From NCBI RefSeq assembly GCF_000152985.1, contig NZ_CH672395.1:2184262-2248261 (forward strand): 64,000 bases of DNA. The letters run 5' to 3'. Below are positions 62,017-64,000 of the stretch, piece by piece. Each line of letters opens with the position of its first letter. Position 1 is the stretch's first letter. Position numbers and translations under genes: made by a program. A model generated the notes under the pieces. It saw nothing but the letters and a program-made list of their open reading frames with translations, was not told where the DNA came from and did not search any database. Source of the DNA: Leeuwenhoekiella blandensis MED217 (GTDB lineage Bacteria; Bacteroidota; Bacteroidia; Flavobacteriales; Flavobacteriaceae).

Positions 62017-64000
62017 CTACTTCTTTATTTCTTCAAGCTTAACTTCGTTCCCCTCTTTATCGAGAAGCATTACTTCGTCAAAGCCCATATCTTTAAATTG
62101 CTGGTACTGCGTTGCCGCATCTCCAACAACCAAATACGCCATTTTTGACTCATCAAGATACTTATTGGCTAAAGCTTTGTGCTGCTCTAAGGTCATATTC
62201 TTGATCGTTGCTTCTTCCTGCTCGATATAATTAGGATCTAGATCGTAAGCACTACGCTCTTGCAACATTCCTAAAAGCGAACCTTGTGTTTCAAAACGAC
62301 GCGCATTAGACTTGATCAAAGCGTTTTTAGTAAACTCTAGATCTTCAGGCGAAATACCTTCTTTATATTTCTGAATTTCATCTCTAAAGATCGAAACCGA
62401 TTCACCGGTGGTGTTGGTTCTTACAGAAGAAGATGCTGTAAAAGTTCCCGGAATTTTACTTCCGCTAAAACCAGAACGCGCACCATAGGTGTACCCTTTT
62501 TCTTCGCGCAATACCAGGTTTACATTACCGCTGAACGAACCTCCTAATTTGTAATTCATCACCTCTGCAGGATAGAAATCTTTATCGGTACGTGGCATAG
62601 AGATGTATCCAATATTGATCACCGACTGCTTCGCGTTAGGAACATCCACAAAATAAAGCGATGCTTTATCTCTGTTGTTCTCTATCGGGAATTCAGGAAT
62701 CGTCACTTCTTTAGCCTCCCAGTTCTCTTTAAGACCTTCTAAGGAAGCTAATGCCTGACTTTCGCTAATATCTCCCACTACGTGAAAACGACTTACGCTA
62801 GGAGAAAAATAGTTGTTGTAGTAGTCTTTTAAATCTTGAATTGTGATCGCTTCAACAGACTCTACAGTTCCTGAAGTAGAATACGCTAATGGATGGTTCT
62901 CTCCATAGAGACGCTTGCTATACACACGATTTGCGATCACATTAGGATTTGCATCAGAACGTTTGATCCCGTTGATCGTACTTGTTTTGATACGTGCAAA
63001 TTCTTTCTCGTCCCAACGTGGCTCTAAAAGAATCTCCTGCACTAATTCCATGGTCGCATCAAAGTTACGCGCCAGTGTATTTCCTCTTAAAACAATAGAC
63101 TCATCACCGGTATACATATTGATGCTTGCTCCAAGACGGTCTATAGCTTCTTCTAATTCTAACGGAGTTTTAGTCGCTGTACCTTCCATAAGAATGTCGC
63201 TCATCAAGTTAGCCACTCCATTTTTGTTTAGATCATCTAATAAATGTCCTCCTTCAATCACAAGGCTGAAGTTTACTAGCGGAAGTTCGTCTTGAACGAT
63301 TCCATAAACTTCCATTTCATTAGGTAATTCGGCAGTCCAGCTTTCCGGAATATTCAATTCTGGAGTCTCTCCCATAGGAGGTGCTACAGAACGGTCAAAC
63401 TTAGAAGGTGTTTTCTCGATCTCAACATCTGCATCAACAATTTCGGTCTCTACATTTTCGGTGATCTCTTCTTCAACAACCTCAGCTTTTTCTGAATTTT
63501 CAGCGATAAGCTCTACTTGTCCTTTTGGTACAAAACTGGTCATTACATAAGGCTTCCCTTTTACGTATTTTTCATAAACACGCATTACATCTTCAGCAGT
63601 AACTGCTTTAATATTCTCAATATCATCTTCGATAAACCCGGGATCTCCGGTAAACACATCGTATTGTGCCAGTTGGAACGATTTCCCTAACACACTACTG
63701 ATGCCATTATAAAAGTCAGTTTCCAGACCTGCTTTAATACGCTCAATATCTTCAGCCTTCACGCCTTCTTCTTCAAAAAGCGCAAATGCTTTATTAATTC
63801 CGGTTTCTACACTATCCAGATCAACACCAGAGTTAGCGGTAACCGAAACTCTAAATTTCCCTGCAATTTGATCAGAGCTGTTAAATGCAAACGGACGTGA
63901 AGCCAGCTCCATATCTTCTACTAGAACGCGGTATAAAGGCGCTTTCTTTCCGTCTGATAAAATTTCGCCTAAGAAATCTAAAGCATACGCATCGTCTGTA
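62017..64000 (-). CDS. M16 (pitrilysin-like) peptidase, N-terminus beyond the window
   Basis: The frame stays open to the right edge of the window (…TDDAYALDFLGEILSDGKKAPLYRVLVEDMELASRPF), so the gene is partial. Visible: the end of the first M16 half, an acidic linker rich in Glu and Val (about 63405-63500), and a second M16 half containing GGHLLDDLNKNGVANLMSDILMEGTATKTPLELEEAIDRLGASI and LREEKGYTYGARSGFSGSKIPGTFTASSSVRTN. The zinc motif HxxEH of the catalytic half must lie outside. Probably periplasmic; a signal peptide cannot be checked. Confidence 0.9.
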   Translation of the reverse strand, partial: TDDAYALDFLGEILSDGKKAPLYRVLVEDMELASRPFAFNSSDQIAGKFRVSVTANSGVDLDSVETGINKAFALFEEEGVKAEDIERIKAGLETDFYNGISSVLGKSFQLAQYDVFTGDPGFIEDDIENIKAVTAEDVMRVYEKYVKGKPYVMTSFVPKGQVELIAENSEKAEVVEEEITENVETEIVDADVEIEKTPSKFDRSVAPPMGETPELNIPESWTAELPNEMEVYGIVQDELPLVNFSLVIEGGHLLDDLNKNGVANLMSDILMEGTATKTPLELEEAIDRLGASINMYTGDESIVLRGNTLARNFDATMELVQEILLEPRWDEKEFARIKTSTINGIKRSDANPNVIANRVYSKRLYGENHPLAYSTSGTVESVEAITIQDLKDYYNNYFSPSVSRFHVVGDISESQALASLEGLKENWEAKEVTIPEFPIENNRDKASLYFVDVPNAKQSVINIGYISMPRTDKDFYPAEVMNYKLGGSFSGNVNLVLREEKGYTYGARSGFSGSKIPGTFTASSSVRTNTTGESVSIFRDEIQKYKEGISPEDLEFTKNALIKSNARRFETQGSLLGMLQERSAYDLDPNYIEQEEATIKNMTLEQHKALANKYLDESKMAYLVVGDAATQYQQFKDMGFDEVMLLDKEGNEVKLEEIKK

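Noticed and set aside
1-64000. tRNA or rRNA genes and prophage
   Set aside because: I saw no tRNA cloverleaf, rRNA segment or phage structural gene.

Overview
The window looks like a marine Flavobacteriaceae (Bacteroidota) chromosome. Supporting signs are the gliding-motility lipoprotein GldI, many SPII lipoproteins, a TonB-dependent receptor, -7 boxes of the Bacteroidota type TAnnTTTG with little Shine-Dalgarno signal, and the flavobacterial order mutL - two rhomboids - endonuclease/exonuclease/phosphatase protein. The species cannot be named from the sequence.

Layout. (1) 1-25.6 kb is compact core genome: mutL and rhomboids, ribH, a TPR protein, recF with a DciA-like protein, ndk, a PhoD-like phosphatase, nrnA, gldI and a cyclophilin/FKBP lipoprotein, pepD, phhB, a YebC protein, rny with a 6S-like RNA and zapA plus a coiled-coil partner, an M23 peptidase, a TonB receptor and a cysteine desulfurase. 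Several bidirectional terminators separate convergent units. (2) 25.6-29 kb holds a secreted GH2 glycosidase between relics of insertion sequences. (3) 28.9-57.05 kb is an accessory island that reads as an integron-like cassette array. (4) 57.4-64 kb returns to core genes: a 5-oxoprolinase operon (pxpA, pxpB, pxpC) with an atypical NRAMP-like transporter, a membrane protein and a truncated M16 peptidase.

The island is the main discovery. Ten consecutive units, most with one or two minus-strand genes, start (plus-strand view) with GTTxxxx and end with the exact reverse complement xxxxAAC. The 7-10 bp x-sequence is private to each unit. Units are separated by 117-190 bp imperfect palindromes whose outer arms covary. 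In five intact or IS-split sites the arms carry G opposite T at positions 7 and 12. This is the arrangement expected for integron cassettes and attC sites with all genes in one orientation, but no integrase gene lies in the window. Cargo: a lipoprotein; a restriction-modification module with two MutL/MORC-type GHKL ATPases; a trypsin/TPR protein; an exported superoxide dismutase; small membrane proteins; a type IIG restriction enzyme next to an RloC/PrrC-like ATPase; an S1-like protein; and two gene-less units. The two large defence units also carry, at both ends, a second family of covarying hairpins with a fixed CTCTTT/AATGTG core.

Insertion sequences have parasitised the attC-like sites. 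An IS110-family element sits at the same internal point of two sites (plus one relic), and its upstream non-coding region carries an 11-base match to the target, suggesting bridge-RNA guidance. An IS1182-family element lies at the same ACGG of three sites. Two IS3-family elements interrupt, respectively, an IS1182 copy and a small gene upstream of the restriction module.
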